A DNA stretch of 64,000 nt from Bog-756 sp963703145 (GTDB taxonomy: Bacteria > Actinomycetota > Acidimicrobiia > Acidimicrobiales > RAAP-2), in assembly GCA_963703145.1 (NCBI GenBank), contig OY969793.1, positions 682,001 through 746,000 on the forward strand, read 5' to 3'. Positions within the stretch are counted from its first letter, which is position 1, and each line of letters opens with the position of its first letter. The notes under the pieces were generated by a model, which worked only from the letters and a program-made list of their open reading frames with translations, was not told the DNA's origin and searched no databases. The translations under genes were made by a program, and so were the position numbers. This document shows positions 41,297 to 50,405 of this stretch, one piece after another.

Positions 41297-44200
41297 ATGC
41301 CCACGCCGAGACTGCCCATACTGAGGAACCGGGAGGCCGACGAGGCCGTGCTGGAGCGCCTGGTGGGGGCGGCCACCTTGGCCCGTGGCCGGCAGTACTT
41401 CCGGAGTGGTGCGGTGAGGGCCCGCCTCGAAAGCGAAGGCGGTACCCACGTGGTGGGCAAGGTCCAGGGCAGCGAGCCTGAGCCGTACTACGTGTCGGTC
41501 ACGCTGGACCGCTCCGGCCCGCTCGGGCTCTCCTCGTTCCGGTCCACCTGCACCTGCCCGGTGGGGGGCAACTGCAAGCACGCCGTGGCGCTCTGGCTGG
41601 CCCGGGACCCCAGTGCCGCCGTGGAGTCGGCCCGTCGGCTGGCCGAACGGTCCGACCACACCCTGTCGACCCACTCGCCGGGGGCAGGCACCGTCGAGGA
41701 CAGGACGACCGTCGACGACGGCCCGGTCGGCTGGGAGGGCGCGCTGCGGTCGGTGCTCGAGGATCCCGAACAAGGGGAGGGGCGGTTCGAGCCGGCCACG
41801 GTGGGGCTGCAGTTCGAGCTCGTCACCCCGGCTGCAGCGTCGCGGCGTCCACCAGCCCCCATGCGGGACGACACCGACGGTCCCACCATCCAACTCCGAC
41901 CGGTCGTCCCGAGCCGGGCCGGCAACTGGGTCCGCACCGGTGCGGGGTGGGGCAACCTCGACTACGCCCACTACTCGGGGGCCACCATGCGGCTCTCGTC
42001 CGAGCAGGCCCGGGTCCTGAAGGAACTGGTGGCCCTCAGCCGGATGGAGGCCAACCGGTACGCCTCACGACGGAGGGCACCCGAGGTGGTGCACCTGGAG
42101 GCGATCAACAGCCGCCGGTTGTGGGACCTGTTGGCCGAGGCCCAGGCCGTGGGCATCCCCCTGCTGATGGCGGGGCGCGGGGCGAGGCCGGTGGTCGTCC
42201 ACCGGTCGACGGCATCGGTCGCCCTCGACGTGACCCGGGACCACGACCAGCTGGTGCTCGGTCCCACCGCCGTGTTCGATGACCAGCCGCTCCCGACCGG
42301 CCGCTCGCTGCTCCTCGGCCGGCCGGTCCACGGCATCGCCTGGTGGCACGACGGCCCGGTGCCCACCGGCGTCTCCCCACTGGAGCTGGCCCCGCTGGAC
42401 GGTTCGGTGGACGACCGGGTGAGCCGCCTGCTGGTGGGCGGCCCGGTGGAGGTGCCCGAGCCCGACCAGGACCTGTTCCTCACGACCTACCTGCCCACGC
42501 TCCGCGGGCGGGTGCCGGTGCGCTCGACCGACGCCTCGGTGGAGCTGCCCGAGTCGGGCTCCCCGGTGCTCGTCCTCGCTGTCCACCATCACCCCGACCA
42601 CCGGGTGGTCGTCTCCTGGTCGTGGGGGACGCAGGGTTCGGCGTGGCGCGAGGGCCTCTGGGCCAGTCGCTCCTGGCGCCAGGCCGAGCCGGGTGGAGAC
42701 TCACTGGTGGACGCCGTCGAGCGCGTGGTCGGCGAGGTGGGCGGACTCCACGAGCTGGCCCGGCTCGGCCCCCGACTGGCTCCGGAGTCCGAGCTCTCGG
42801 GCATCGAGGCGGTGCGCTTCGTCACCGAGCAGGTGCCGGTGCTGGCCGCCATCGACGGCGTAGAGGTCGAGCACGTCGGCACCGTCCAGGGCTACCACCA
42901 TGAAGAGGCGGCCCTCGTCGTGACGCTGGGTGGCGCCCCCTCGGGGGACGGCGACTGGTTCGACCTGGCGGTGTCGGTGACCGTGGCCGAGGAGCACGTG
43001 CCCTTCGCCGAGCTGTTCACCGCCCTGGCCGAGGGACGGTCGCATCTGATCCTCCCGTCGGGGACCTACTTCGCCCTCGACCGCCAGGAGCTCTCGTCCC
43101 TGGCCCTCCTGATCGCCGAGGCGCGGGCCCTCTCGGACTCCTCCCGGGACGGTGTGCGGATCAGCCGGTTCCAGGCCGGCCTGTGGGACGACTTCCGGCG
43201 CATCGGCGTGGCCGGGGCCCAGGCCGATGCATGGACCGACTCGGTCCGGACCCTGGTGGAAGCCACCGACGACGTCGAGTACCCGGTCCCTTCGGCACTG
43301 TGCGGTGAGCTCCGGCCCTACCAGCTGACCGGCTTCCAGTGGCTGGCCTCGCTCTACCGGCATCGCCTCGGTGGGGTGCTGGCCGACGACATGGGATTGG
43401 GCAAGACGGTCCAGGCCATCGCCCTGGTGCTCCACGTCCGGGAGCAGCGCCAGTCCGACCAGCCGTTCCTGGTGGTGGCCCCGACCAGCGTGGTGGGGAA
43501 CTGGGCCGACGAGTGCCGTCGCTTCGCCCCCACCCTCAACGTGGCCACCATTACCGAGACGACGGCCCGGCGGGGGGATCTCGTCGCCGAGGTGGCGGGT
43601 GGGGCCGACGTCGTGATCACCTCCTACAGCCTGTTCCGCCTGGAGTACGAGGCCTACGACCAGGTGGCCTGGGCCGGGCTGTTCCTGGACGAGGCCCAGT
43701 TCGCCAAAAACCGGACGTCCCAGGCGTACCAGAAGGCCAAGCTCCTGCCCACGGCGTTCAAGTTGGCCATGACCGGCACGCCCATCGAGAACAACCTGAT
43801 GGAGCTGTGGTCGCTTCTGTCGATCACCGCCCCGGGCCTGTTCCCCGACCCTGATGCGTTTGCGCTCTATTACCGGGTGCCCATCGAGCGCAACGCCGAC
43901 GCCGAGCGGCTGGCGCTGCTGCGGAAGCGGGTCCGCCCCCTCATGCTCCGGCGTACCAAGGACGAGGTGGCCGAGGACCTCCCCGACAAACAGGAACAGG
44001 TCCTGGAACTCGAGCTGGCCCCCAAGCACCAGAAGATCTACCAGACCCACCTGCAGCGGGAGCGCCAGAAGGTCCTCGGCCTGCTCGACGACGTGGGCAA
44101 GCACCGGTTCGAGATCTTCCGGTCCCTCACCCTGCTCCGCCAGGCCAGCCTGGACGTGTCCCTGGTCGACGCCTCCTATGAGGGCGTCCCCTCCACCAAG

Positions 44201-44695
44201 CTCGACGCCCTGATGGAGATGCTCGACGACATCGTGGCCGACGGGCACCGGGTGCTGGTGTTCAGCCAGTTCACCCGGTTCCTGGGTCTGGCCCGCCAGC
44301 GCATCGAGGCCGCCGGCATCGGCCTCTGCTATCTCGACGGGAAGACCAGGAAGCGGGACCGGGTCATCGACGAGTTCCGCACGGGCGATGCCCCGGTGTT
44401 CCTGATCAGCCTCAAGGCCGGTGGGTTCGGGCTCAACCTGACCGAGGCCGACTACTGCATCCTGCTCGATCCGTGGTGGAACCCGGCCACCGAGGCCCAG
44501 GCCGTCGACCGGACCCACCGCATCGGCCAGACCCGGAAGGTCATGGTCTACCGGCTGGTGGCCAAGGGCACCGTCGAGGAAAAGGTCATGGCCCTGAAAG
44601 AGAAGAAGTCGGCCCTGTTCGCCAGTGTGCTCGACGCCGGGGGCCTCGAGTCCGGCCAACTCACCGCGTCGGACATCCGCGACCTGCTGGAGTAG
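41297..44695 (+). CDS. SWIM zinc-finger SNF2-family helicase
   Basis: 1132 aa from the ATG at 41297. A SWIM finger (CTCPVGGNCKHAVALWL, ligands Cys85, Cys87, Cys93, His95) is followed by a long middle region and a full SNF2 ATPase. Walker A is DDMGLGKT (Lys703), Walker B LFLDEAQ (Asp798 to Gln801), then LKLAMTGTPIENN, motif V ISLKAGGFGLNLTEADYCILLDPWWNPATEAQAVDRTHRIGQTR, and motif VI arginines. It is a DNA translocase likely to remodel protein-DNA complexes or act in repair; bacterial SWIM-SNF2 proteins are poorly characterised. It stands alone, with no operon partner visible. Confidence 0.93.
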   Translation: MPTPRLPILRNREADEAVLERLVGAATLARGRQYFRSGAVRARLESEGGTHVVGKVQGSEPEPYYVSVTLDRSGPLGLSSFRSTCTCPVGGNCKHAVALWLARDPSAAVESARRLAERSDHTLSTHSPGAGTVEDRTTVDDGPVGWEGALRSVLEDPEQGEGRFEPATVGLQFELVTPAAASRRPPAPMRDDTDGPTIQLRPVVPSRAGNWVRTGAGWGNLDYAHYSGATMRLSSEQARVLKELVALSRMEANRYASRRRAPEVVHLEAINSRRLWDLLAEAQAVGIPLLMAGRGARPVVVHRSTASVALDVTRDHDQLVLGPTAVFDDQPLPTGRSLLLGRPVHGIAWWHDGPVPTGVSPLELAPLDGSVDDRVSRLLVGGPVEVPEPDQDLFLTTYLPTLRGRVPVRSTDASVELPESGSPVLVLAVHHHPDHRVVVSWSWGTQGSAWREGLWASRSWRQAEPGGDSLVDAVERVVGEVGGLHELARLGPRLAPESELSGIEAVRFVTEQVPVLAAIDGVEVEHVGTVQGYHHEEAALVVTLGGAPSGDGDWFDLAVSVTVAEEHVPFAELFTALAEGRSHLILPSGTYFALDRQELSSLALLIAEARALSDSSRDGVRISRFQAGLWDDFRRIGVAGAQADAWTDSVRTLVEATDDVEYPVPSALCGELRPYQLTGFQWLASLYRHRLGGVLADDMGLGKTVQAIALVLHVREQRQSDQPFLVVAPTSVVGNWADECRRFAPTLNVATITETTARRGDLVAEVAGGADVVITSYSLFRLEYEAYDQVAWAGLFLDEAQFAKNRTSQAYQKAKLLPTAFKLAMTGTPIENNLMELWSLLSITAPGLFPDPDAFALYYRVPIERNADAERLALLRKRVRPLMLRRTKDEVAEDLPDKQEQVLELELAPKHQKIYQTHLQRERQKVLGLLDDVGKHRFEIFRSLTLLRQASLDVSLVDASYEGVPSTKLDALMEMLDDIVADGHRVLVFSQFTRFLGLARQRIEAAGIGLCYLDGKTRKRDRVIDEFRTGDAPVFLISLKAGGFGLNLTEADYCILLDPWWNPATEAQAVDRTHRIGQTRKVMVYRLVAKGTVEEKVMALKEKKSALFASVLDAGGLESGQLTASDIRDLLE

Positions 44696-44842
44696 GCCGG
44701 AGTGCCGAACTCCTGGTGTGCTGGACCACTTCCTTCTGGATCCACAGGGGCTCAGGCCGAGGGTGGCATCGGCCGGACGCCTCTCCCGGCACCGGAGTCG
44801 GCGGCGGGAGGCCCGACGGTCGGGCGAACGAGGCGCCCGTCG

Positions 44843-46078
44843 TTAGTCGCGTTGGGCAAAGGCGTCGAGGCCGACCTCCCACACCGGCTTGCCGGCGTTG
44901 CCCTGTAGGGCCGCGTCCACCAGCATCTGGGCCACCCCCTCGGACGTGGCCATATCCAGGTTGACGGCCTTGGACTGGCTGAGGGCCTCGGCGATGTGGC
45001 GGCGGGCCTCGGCGCAGAACCCAGAGTCCCGGTCCTTCCGGATGAGCTCGATCAGCACCGGCGTGGCCTCGGCCTGCTTGGTGGTGGCGATGAGGACGTC
45101 ACGCACGGCGGAGAGCTCGGCTCCCTGGACGCCCACGGCGATGGCTTGGGTCTCGACCGAACTGCCCACCGCGTAGTCCATGCACCGCTGGCCGAGGGCG
45201 CCGATCGACGGGAACAGCCGGTCGGCCTCCTCGGGACGCACGCCACAGCACGCCGCTACCTCGGCCACGGTCGGTACCTCCCCGGCGGCGAAGGCGGCGA
45301 TGGCCGCCTCGACCAGGTCGCGCTCGGCCGGGTTGTCCTGATTGGGTGGGTCGAGGAGCCCCGGTTCGGTCATGGACCAGATCACGCCCCACTGGGTCTC
45401 CACCACCTGCTCGGCGTCGATCAATTCGGGCTGCAGCTTGTGCATCAGGATGAAGCCGTCGCTGGTGGCCATGACCGAGACCACGATGTCGCGGGTGGCA
45501 TAGGGCGCCTTCGGCCTCCGGCGCAGCCGGCGCAGGGCGATGGCCAGCCCGGCGGCGAAGCCCTCGGCCATCTCGCCGTAGAGCTGTCGGCGCAGGTCCA
45601 GGACCTCGTGAGCCAACGCCGACTGCGCGGTGGGGGTGGGGTTGGCCTCGAGGTGGGCGCACGCCGCGGTCTGGACGATCAGGCTGGCGAGGAGGCCCTC
45701 TTCCCGGCACGCCTCGGTGAAGTTGGCCCGGAGGAAGACCCGCAGGGTCGTCTCCATCTGGTCGGTGGCCCGGAAGCTGTCGGCCACGGCCTCGAACACG
45801 GCGTGGAGGGTGTCCTGGGTCCCCCCGTCCAGCATGGACACCTGGTGTGAGGCCAGATCGAACGGGGTCCGGCCCTTCTCGCCGCCGAATGCCCGACTGA
45901 CGGAACGGTCGACGGTCGACACATCGACCTCGGCGAAGGCACTCCGGGGCACCGCGCCCCGGCTGGTGGGGCCGCGGAGGGCCGAGAAGGCGTTGCGCTC
46001 GAGGATGGCGACCGCCTCTTTGGCCAGGCTGGGCCCGGCCGGTCGACCGCGTGGTCGTGGGGCGTTCTCCGTGGACAT
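44843..46078 (-). CDS. TetR-like regulator with two tandem HTH-type modules
   Basis: 411 aa, about twice a normal TetR protein. The N-terminal part (RGRPAGPSLAKEAVAILERNAFSALRG) looks like a TetR HTH start that has lost regularity, followed by a helical ligand-type domain. A second TetR-like HTH is clear at about residues 255-310: DLVEAAIAAFAAGEVPTVAEVAACCGVRPEEADRLFPSIGALGQRCMDYAVG, followed by another helical domain. Such double TetR proteins occur in actinobacteria. ATG at 46078 is preceded by AGGGGG. A TTGCGCAA palindrome (46108-46115) lies upstream and may be its own operator. Confidence 0.7.
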   Translation of the reverse strand: MSTENAPRPRGRPAGPSLAKEAVAILERNAFSALRGPTSRGAVPRSAFAEVDVSTVDRSVSRAFGGEKGRTPFDLASHQVSMLDGGTQDTLHAVFEAVADSFRATDQMETTLRVFLRANFTEACREEGLLASLIVQTAACAHLEANPTPTAQSALAHEVLDLRRQLYGEMAEGFAAGLAIALRRLRRRPKAPYATRDIVVSVMATSDGFILMHKLQPELIDAEQVVETQWGVIWSMTEPGLLDPPNQDNPAERDLVEAAIAAFAAGEVPTVAEVAACCGVRPEEADRLFPSIGALGQRCMDYAVGSSVETQAIAVGVQGAELSAVRDVLIATTKQAEATPVLIELIRKDRDSGFCAEARRHIAEALSQSKAVNLDMATSEGVAQMLVDAALQGNAGKPVWEVGLDAFAQRD

Positions 46079-46413
46079 GACACCCCCTGTTCGGTCGCCG
46101 GGTCGAATTGCGCAACAGTACTACCCGATAAATCTGGAAATGTTCCCAGGTGCTTTTCGTGACAGGTCATGTGACGATGCTTCTGGCGGGATCCGGTCGA
46201 CACGACCCAGGTCACGGGGTGGCTTCCGCGGATGTCAGGCGAGCGACGACTGAGCGGGGCGGACCCTCAGGCCGAAGGCGCCCAGCGCATCCGCGGAAGT
46301 ACCCTCGTCCCGGATCAGATGGTTCCGGGGCGTTGGTCTCGGCACCAGCATGTCTCGGTCGGGACGGCCGGGGGTGAGGCGGATACCGCCACGCCAGCCC
46401 GTACCATTGGCTG
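46079..46413. other. 335-bp divergent intergenic region
   Basis: No gene is seen between the TetR-like regulator and the EEP-family gene. Near the regulator lie an A/T-rich patch (CCAGATTTATCGGGTAGTACT, minus strand) that could hold its promoter, and the palindrome TTGCGCAA at 46108-46115. The rest is GC-rich and featureless, including the part nearest 46414. Confidence 0.4.
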
Positions 46414-47451
46414 ATGACGGTCGAGGCCCCTTCTGCGCCACGGCCGGCGACCCGCGCCGGCTACTCCCACAGCCGGCACCGTCACGCCCGTCGACGCCTG
46501 CCGGCCTGGATCGCCGGCGTGTTCTGGATCGTGATCGGTGCCCTCTGGATCATCGGCGGCATGCGCCTGTTCGCCTGGGACCACTCGGCGCCGTTCTACA
46601 TCCTCGACTCCTTCACCGCCTTTGTGTACCTGCCGGCCTGGATCATCGCCGTGGTGGCGGTCATCGGGCGCCGGTACGTGCTGGCGGCGGCGGCCCTGGC
46701 CATCGTGGTGCTCCAGGTGGTCATCATGCTGCCCGAGCTGGCGGCAGCTGAGCCCGTGCCGGCCTGGGCTGCCGGGTCGCCCACCATCGGACTGCTCGAT
46801 GCCAACGTCTACGCCGGCAACCAGTCGATGGCCGGGTACGCCAGCCAGATCAAGGCGACCCACCCGAGCCTGGTCACCATGGAGGAGGCCAGCCCGGCCG
46901 ACGTGGCCCAGTTGGACAAGGCCGGCGCCCTGGCCGGCCTGCCCTACCGGATCGAGGTCAAGCGCTACGACCCCCGGGCGTTCTTCGTGGCCTCGAAGTA
47001 CCCGCTGGTCGGGACCTCCATCCCGTACTTCGAGGGGCTGCCCCTGATGGTCGAGACCACCGTCAAGCTGCCGACGGGGGACCTGCCGCTGTGGGTGGTG
47101 CACACCACCGCACCGACCTCGTACTCCGTCCTGCAGGGGATGTTCGCCGACATCAACCACCGGCTGCAGGTCCGGGGCCCGCAGCGTCTGCTGCTGGTGG
47201 GCGACTTCAACGCCACCTGGGGCAACCGGGCGTTCCGCAACATCCTGGCCACCGGCATGACCGACGGTGCAGCGGCACGGGGCCACGATTTCGACATGAC
47301 CTGGTCCCAGACCAAGCCGGTTATCCCGCCCCTGGTGCGCATCGACCACGTGCTGACCGGCAGCGGAGTAACCGTGACCCAGATCCAGTCTGGCCCGGGG
47401 CCGGGCAGCGACCACCGGGACCTGCACGCCACCATCGCCATCGAGCGGTAG
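46414..47451 (+). CDS. Membrane-anchored endonuclease/exonuclease/phosphatase (EEP) family protein
   Basis: 345 aa. Three N-terminal TM segments (about residues 30-52, 62-80, 84-102) anchor an extracytoplasmic EEP domain. Catalytic features are LLDANVYAGN (Asn), TMEEAS (Glu), VGDFNATWGN (Asp-Asn), RIDHVL (Asp-His) and GSDHRDLHATI (Asp-His). The family includes phosphodiesterases and lipid phosphatases, so it may act on phospholipid or nucleotide outside the membrane. It resembles the YafD-like membrane EEP proteins of actinobacteria. ATG at 46414; no convincing Shine-Dalgarno sequence. Confidence 0.85.
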   Translation: MTVEAPSAPRPATRAGYSHSRHRHARRRLPAWIAGVFWIVIGALWIIGGMRLFAWDHSAPFYILDSFTAFVYLPAWIIAVVAVIGRRYVLAAAALAIVVLQVVIMLPELAAAEPVPAWAAGSPTIGLLDANVYAGNQSMAGYASQIKATHPSLVTMEEASPADVAQLDKAGALAGLPYRIEVKRYDPRAFFVASKYPLVGTSIPYFEGLPLMVETTVKLPTGDLPLWVVHTTAPTSYSVLQGMFADINHRLQVRGPQRLLLVGDFNATWGNRAFRNILATGMTDGAAARGHDFDMTWSQTKPVIPPLVRIDHVLTGSGVTVTQIQSGPGPGSDHRDLHATIAIER

Positions 47452-47499
47452 GGGCGACCGGGGCCACCACGCAGGAAGAGAGTCCCGCGGTTCTCGGGT

Positions 47500-47886
47500 C
47501 TAGACCTCGGCGACCGAAAGGGCTGTGTGTCGGGCCAGCGCGTCGAAGTCGGAGTCGGCGTGCAGCAGAGCGAGGCCGGCCCGGATCGAGATACTGGCGA
47601 TAAGGCAGTCGACGAGTGTCCTGACCGTCTCACCATTGCGTCGGCACAGCCGGTAGAGACCGGCGGCATTGTCGTAGTCGACAGGCTCGGTCGCAACGAC
47701 GGACGCCCGGGCCAGGAGCCCGCGGAGCTGATGGAGATGGCGTTCGTCGCGGGCGCCGGCCAGAACTTCCATCCTGATGGGATCACAGATTGCGATGTCC
47801 CGGTCCAGCCACTCATCGAGTCGGCGGCAGACGGGGCTCCCGGTGTCACGCAGGAACTCGACCCACGCGGAGCTGTCGATCATCAT
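47500..47886 (-). CDS. VapC-type PIN-domain toxin
   Basis: 128 aa. PIN residues: Asp4 (MIDSSAWVEFL), Glu40 (RMEVLAGA), Asp93 (LVDCLIAS) and Asp111/Asp113 (HADSDFDALA). This is a typical VapC ribonuclease. The ATG at 47886 overlaps the antitoxin stop (ATGA). The larger open frame reaching 48090 runs through the antitoxin and is not real. Convergent with the EEP gene. Confidence 0.88.
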   Translation of the reverse strand: MMIDSSAWVEFLRDTGSPVCRRLDEWLDRDIAICDPIRMEVLAGARDERHLHQLRGLLARASVVATEPVDYDNAAGLYRLCRRNGETVRTLVDCLIASISIRAGLALLHADSDFDALARHTALSVAEV

Positions 47887-48086
47887 GACGTGCGGGCGGC
47901 CCGCATGGTCTTGAGGTCGCCGTCCCAGCCTGACCCCCGCAGTGCCCGCGCCTCGTCCACTCCAAGGGCTTCGGCAGCCACGCTTCTCAGTGCGAAGTTG
48001 ACCGCGTCGCGCTTGGTGGCGAGTTGATAGCGCTCCATGACGGCGCGACAGGCTTCCTCGTCGATGTCGATGTTTGTGCGTGACAT
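47883..48086 (-). CDS. VapB-type antitoxin
   Basis: 67 aa from the ATG at 48086. SRTNIDIDEEACRAVMERYQLATKRDAVNFALR is a ribbon-helix-helix domain of the VapB (DUF2191) type, and RALRGSGWDGDLKTMR is the toxin-binding tail. The frame upstream to 48197 is ignored because promoter elements lie there. It overlaps the toxin by 4 bp. The RHH fold probably represses its own promoter through the direct repeat just upstream. This is a second, unrelated toxin-antitoxin pair in the window; the first has a Phd-type antitoxin. Confidence 0.85.
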   Translation of the reverse strand: MSRTNIDIDEEACRAVMERYQLATKRDAVNFALRSVAAEALGVDEARALRGSGWDGDLKTMRAARTS

Positions 48087-48103
48087 ACACCTATGATACA
48101 CCT
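48085..48103 (-). promoter_or_regulatory. Direct repeat over the VapB start, probable operator
   Basis: ATACACCT occurs twice, 11 bp apart (48085-48092 and 48096-48103, plus strand), covering the antitoxin ATG and a minus-strand TATCAT that could be a -10 box. RHH antitoxins bind tandem short repeats, so this is a likely autoregulatory site. The short distance suggests a leaderless or near-leaderless transcript. Confidence 0.5.
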
Positions 48104-48129
48104 GCCAGCCACGGCACGGCCGCGACCGA

Positions 48130-50175
48130 CTACGGCGAGGCGGGGTGCCCCCCGGCCAATACGCACCGACTGGCCGAGTCCACCGCGTCGGCCCCACCGT
48201 GGGGCAGTCCCGACACGCAGGCGTTCAGCTGGTCGGGGCTGAGCGTGCTGGCGGTCGGCATGGGGGAGTGGACCTTCCAGACCCAGGCACCGGCCTGATG
48301 GATGGGCGCCGGGCCGGTGGCCGCCGTCATCAGGGCGGCGGCATAGGTGACCGAGGGAATCTGGTCGTAGAGCGGGAGGCCGGGTTCGTCGGGGACGACC
48401 ACGAGGTCGACGCCCCACCCGGCGATGGCTAGGCGAACCGCCTGGACATCACCGGCGTGAAAGACCGGGTTGAGAAACGAGTACGACGCGGGGATGAGGA
48501 CGGCTTGGCCGTTGCGCTCGATACCGGCGCGGGACGGCACGTTTTCCGGTCCCGAACCCCCGACGACCGAGTAGTGCATCCCGTCGACGGCCTGCCAGGT
48601 CATTCCGACCTCCTGCGTCGAGAACGGCGCCGGGAGGGTGAGGACCACCGGGTGGCCGGCCAGGTGCGGCGCCACGGTGCGGAACCAGGTGGGAAGTACG
48701 ACGGGCCCGGCACCCACCGGGAGATGTGGTGCGACATAGAGGGCAGGGGGAACCAATGCCACGGCGGCCACGGCCACGCCGGCCAGTCCGCCCGCCCACC
48801 TCGCCGACCGGGAACGGGATCCGCGCCCGCCCTCGTCATGATCGTCACCTCCGCCTACCCCCAGCCTGGCGTGACGGCTCACCGCCACGTTGGTGTGGTC
48901 GACCACGAGGCCGAGCATCACAGCCACGGCGAGGTAGGTGAAGAGCACCATCCGGTTGGGAATGGCGTTGGCGAGCAGCGGCAGGTGGTAGAGGAGCTGC
49001 CACGGCAGCGGGACGTCGGCTCGCACCCCCAGGGCCAGCACCACCGAGACCACCGCGGCCGTGGCGAACACCCACAATCGCCGGTCCCGCCGCCAGACCA
49101 CCGAGCCGACGGCGACGATGGCGATGGCCCCGAGACCGAGATACTGGAAGGACACCAGAAAGTCCTGTTGGATGATGGCGACGATCCCGAGCGAGGCCTG
49201 CACGCTCGACGTCGATGCGGGAAGCACCAGTCGGCCGAGATTGATCCCGCCATTCTGCAGGCTCGACCCCGGATAGATGAGGCCCGAGAAGTGGGCCGGC
49301 CCGTCGAGGGCGAACCAGGTCGGATAGGCCAGAAGCACCACCGCGGTGACCGCGCCTGCGGCCAGACCGGTGGCTGCGTATCGGGCCCGTTCCCGAACCA
49401 GATCCGGATGTCGCCACAACACATAGGCGCCGATCAGGACCGACGTGATCACGGCGACAACGACCATCTCGACCAAGAGCTCGGTCCCGATGAAGAACTG
49501 CACGGTTACCAGGAGCCCCAGGATCACGCCGGTCACCACCGGTCGCCGGCCCTGTCGGACGAACAGTTCGTCCAGACACAAGACGATGAGCGGCGGCACC
49601 GCCGCCATCCCCAGCTGGAGGTGGGAGTTGTTGAGCTCGACCAGGACGAAGGGCGAGAAGCCGTAGAACAGCCCGCCGGCGAAGGCCGCCGGTGCCCACG
49701 ACACCCACCGTCGCAGCAGGACGAACATGGCCAGTGCCGAGAGGACCGGGCTGAGCGTCAGGGCCACGTTCAGCGAGGCCACCGGGCCGAAGATCCAAGT
49801 GATGGGGGCCAACGGCACCCCGAGGGCGAGTTCGCTGGTGTTGGACAGCAGATTCACGCCGTAGGGGTGGAACAGAGCGGTCGAGTACAGGGGATTGAGG
49901 CCGTGGGCGATGGCGTAGGCCGGCCACTCGAAGAACCACGTCATCAGCGAGCTGTCGAAGCCAACGCCCGGGGAGGTATTCGTAGGGTGGTTGGACCACA
50001 CGTGCCACCAGACGATGAAAGAGAACCCCAGGTAGCCAGCCGAGGCGATCAGCACGTCGCGCAGCCAGCGACGTCGGCCCGGGCGCTCGGAGGTGCTGAC
50101 GGGAGCCCTCGTGTCACCGTCGGTCACCTCGGAAGGTCCGACGAATCCAGTCGCCGGTTCAGAGATCACGCTCAC
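48130..50175 (-). CDS. Large multi-TM membrane protein, GT-C-like, paralog of 4312-6207
   Basis: 681 aa. It starts with GTG and a soluble N-terminus, then has about 12 hydrophobic segments and a C-terminal extracytoplasmic region. The luminal loop reads GFDSSLMTWFFEWPAYAIAH, then GLNPLYSTALFHPYGVNLL and FALGVPLAPITWIFG, and further on FYGFSPFVLVELNNSHLQLGMAAVPPLIV. The last two blocks align in order with the 631-residue protein at 4312 (GLNPFWTNDMNVPTGVNL, LYGFSPYMVGQTQAHPQLAF), which shows common descent. It is probably an envelope glycosyltransferase. Divergent from the secreted esterase at 50406. Confidence 0.65.
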   Translation of the reverse strand: MSVISEPATGFVGPSEVTDGDTRAPVSTSERPGRRRWLRDVLIASAGYLGFSFIVWWHVWSNHPTNTSPGVGFDSSLMTWFFEWPAYAIAHGLNPLYSTALFHPYGVNLLSNTSELALGVPLAPITWIFGPVASLNVALTLSPVLSALAMFVLLRRWVSWAPAAFAGGLFYGFSPFVLVELNNSHLQLGMAAVPPLIVLCLDELFVRQGRRPVVTGVILGLLVTVQFFIGTELLVEMVVVAVITSVLIGAYVLWRHPDLVRERARYAATGLAAGAVTAVVLLAYPTWFALDGPAHFSGLIYPGSSLQNGGINLGRLVLPASTSSVQASLGIVAIIQQDFLVSFQYLGLGAIAIVAVGSVVWRRDRRLWVFATAAVVSVVLALGVRADVPLPWQLLYHLPLLANAIPNRMVLFTYLAVAVMLGLVVDHTNVAVSRHARLGVGGGDDHDEGGRGSRSRSARWAGGLAGVAVAAVALVPPALYVAPHLPVGAGPVVLPTWFRTVAPHLAGHPVVLTLPAPFSTQEVGMTWQAVDGMHYSVVGGSGPENVPSRAGIERNGQAVLIPASYSFLNPVFHAGDVQAVRLAIAGWGVDLVVVPDEPGLPLYDQIPSVTYAAALMTAATGPAPIHQAGAWVWKVHSPMPTASTLSPDQLNACVSGLPHGGADAVDSASRCVLAGGHPASP

Positions 50176-50405
50176 GCCCGCCCGTTCGAGTTGGGGATCG
50201 AGCAGAGGTGGCCACAGCTGCGATCCGGCGGTCGCTGCTCAGATCCACCAGTCGCACCGTCCGCCACACTGCCCCTCCCGCTGAACCTGCCGGCTGGCAG
50301 AATACGCAGGATAAGCCTTGTCGATCGGTACTGGTCACGCAACTGACGCGGTCGGTTCCCTCGACGTGTTGGCGGGCGCAGAGCGACAAGCGGGAGGCGG
50401 TTGGG

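Noticed and set aside
42701..44659. 652-codon minus-strand open frame
   Set aside because: Lies entirely within the SNF2 helicase, which has all ATPase motifs; composition is typical of antisense frames in high-GC DNA.
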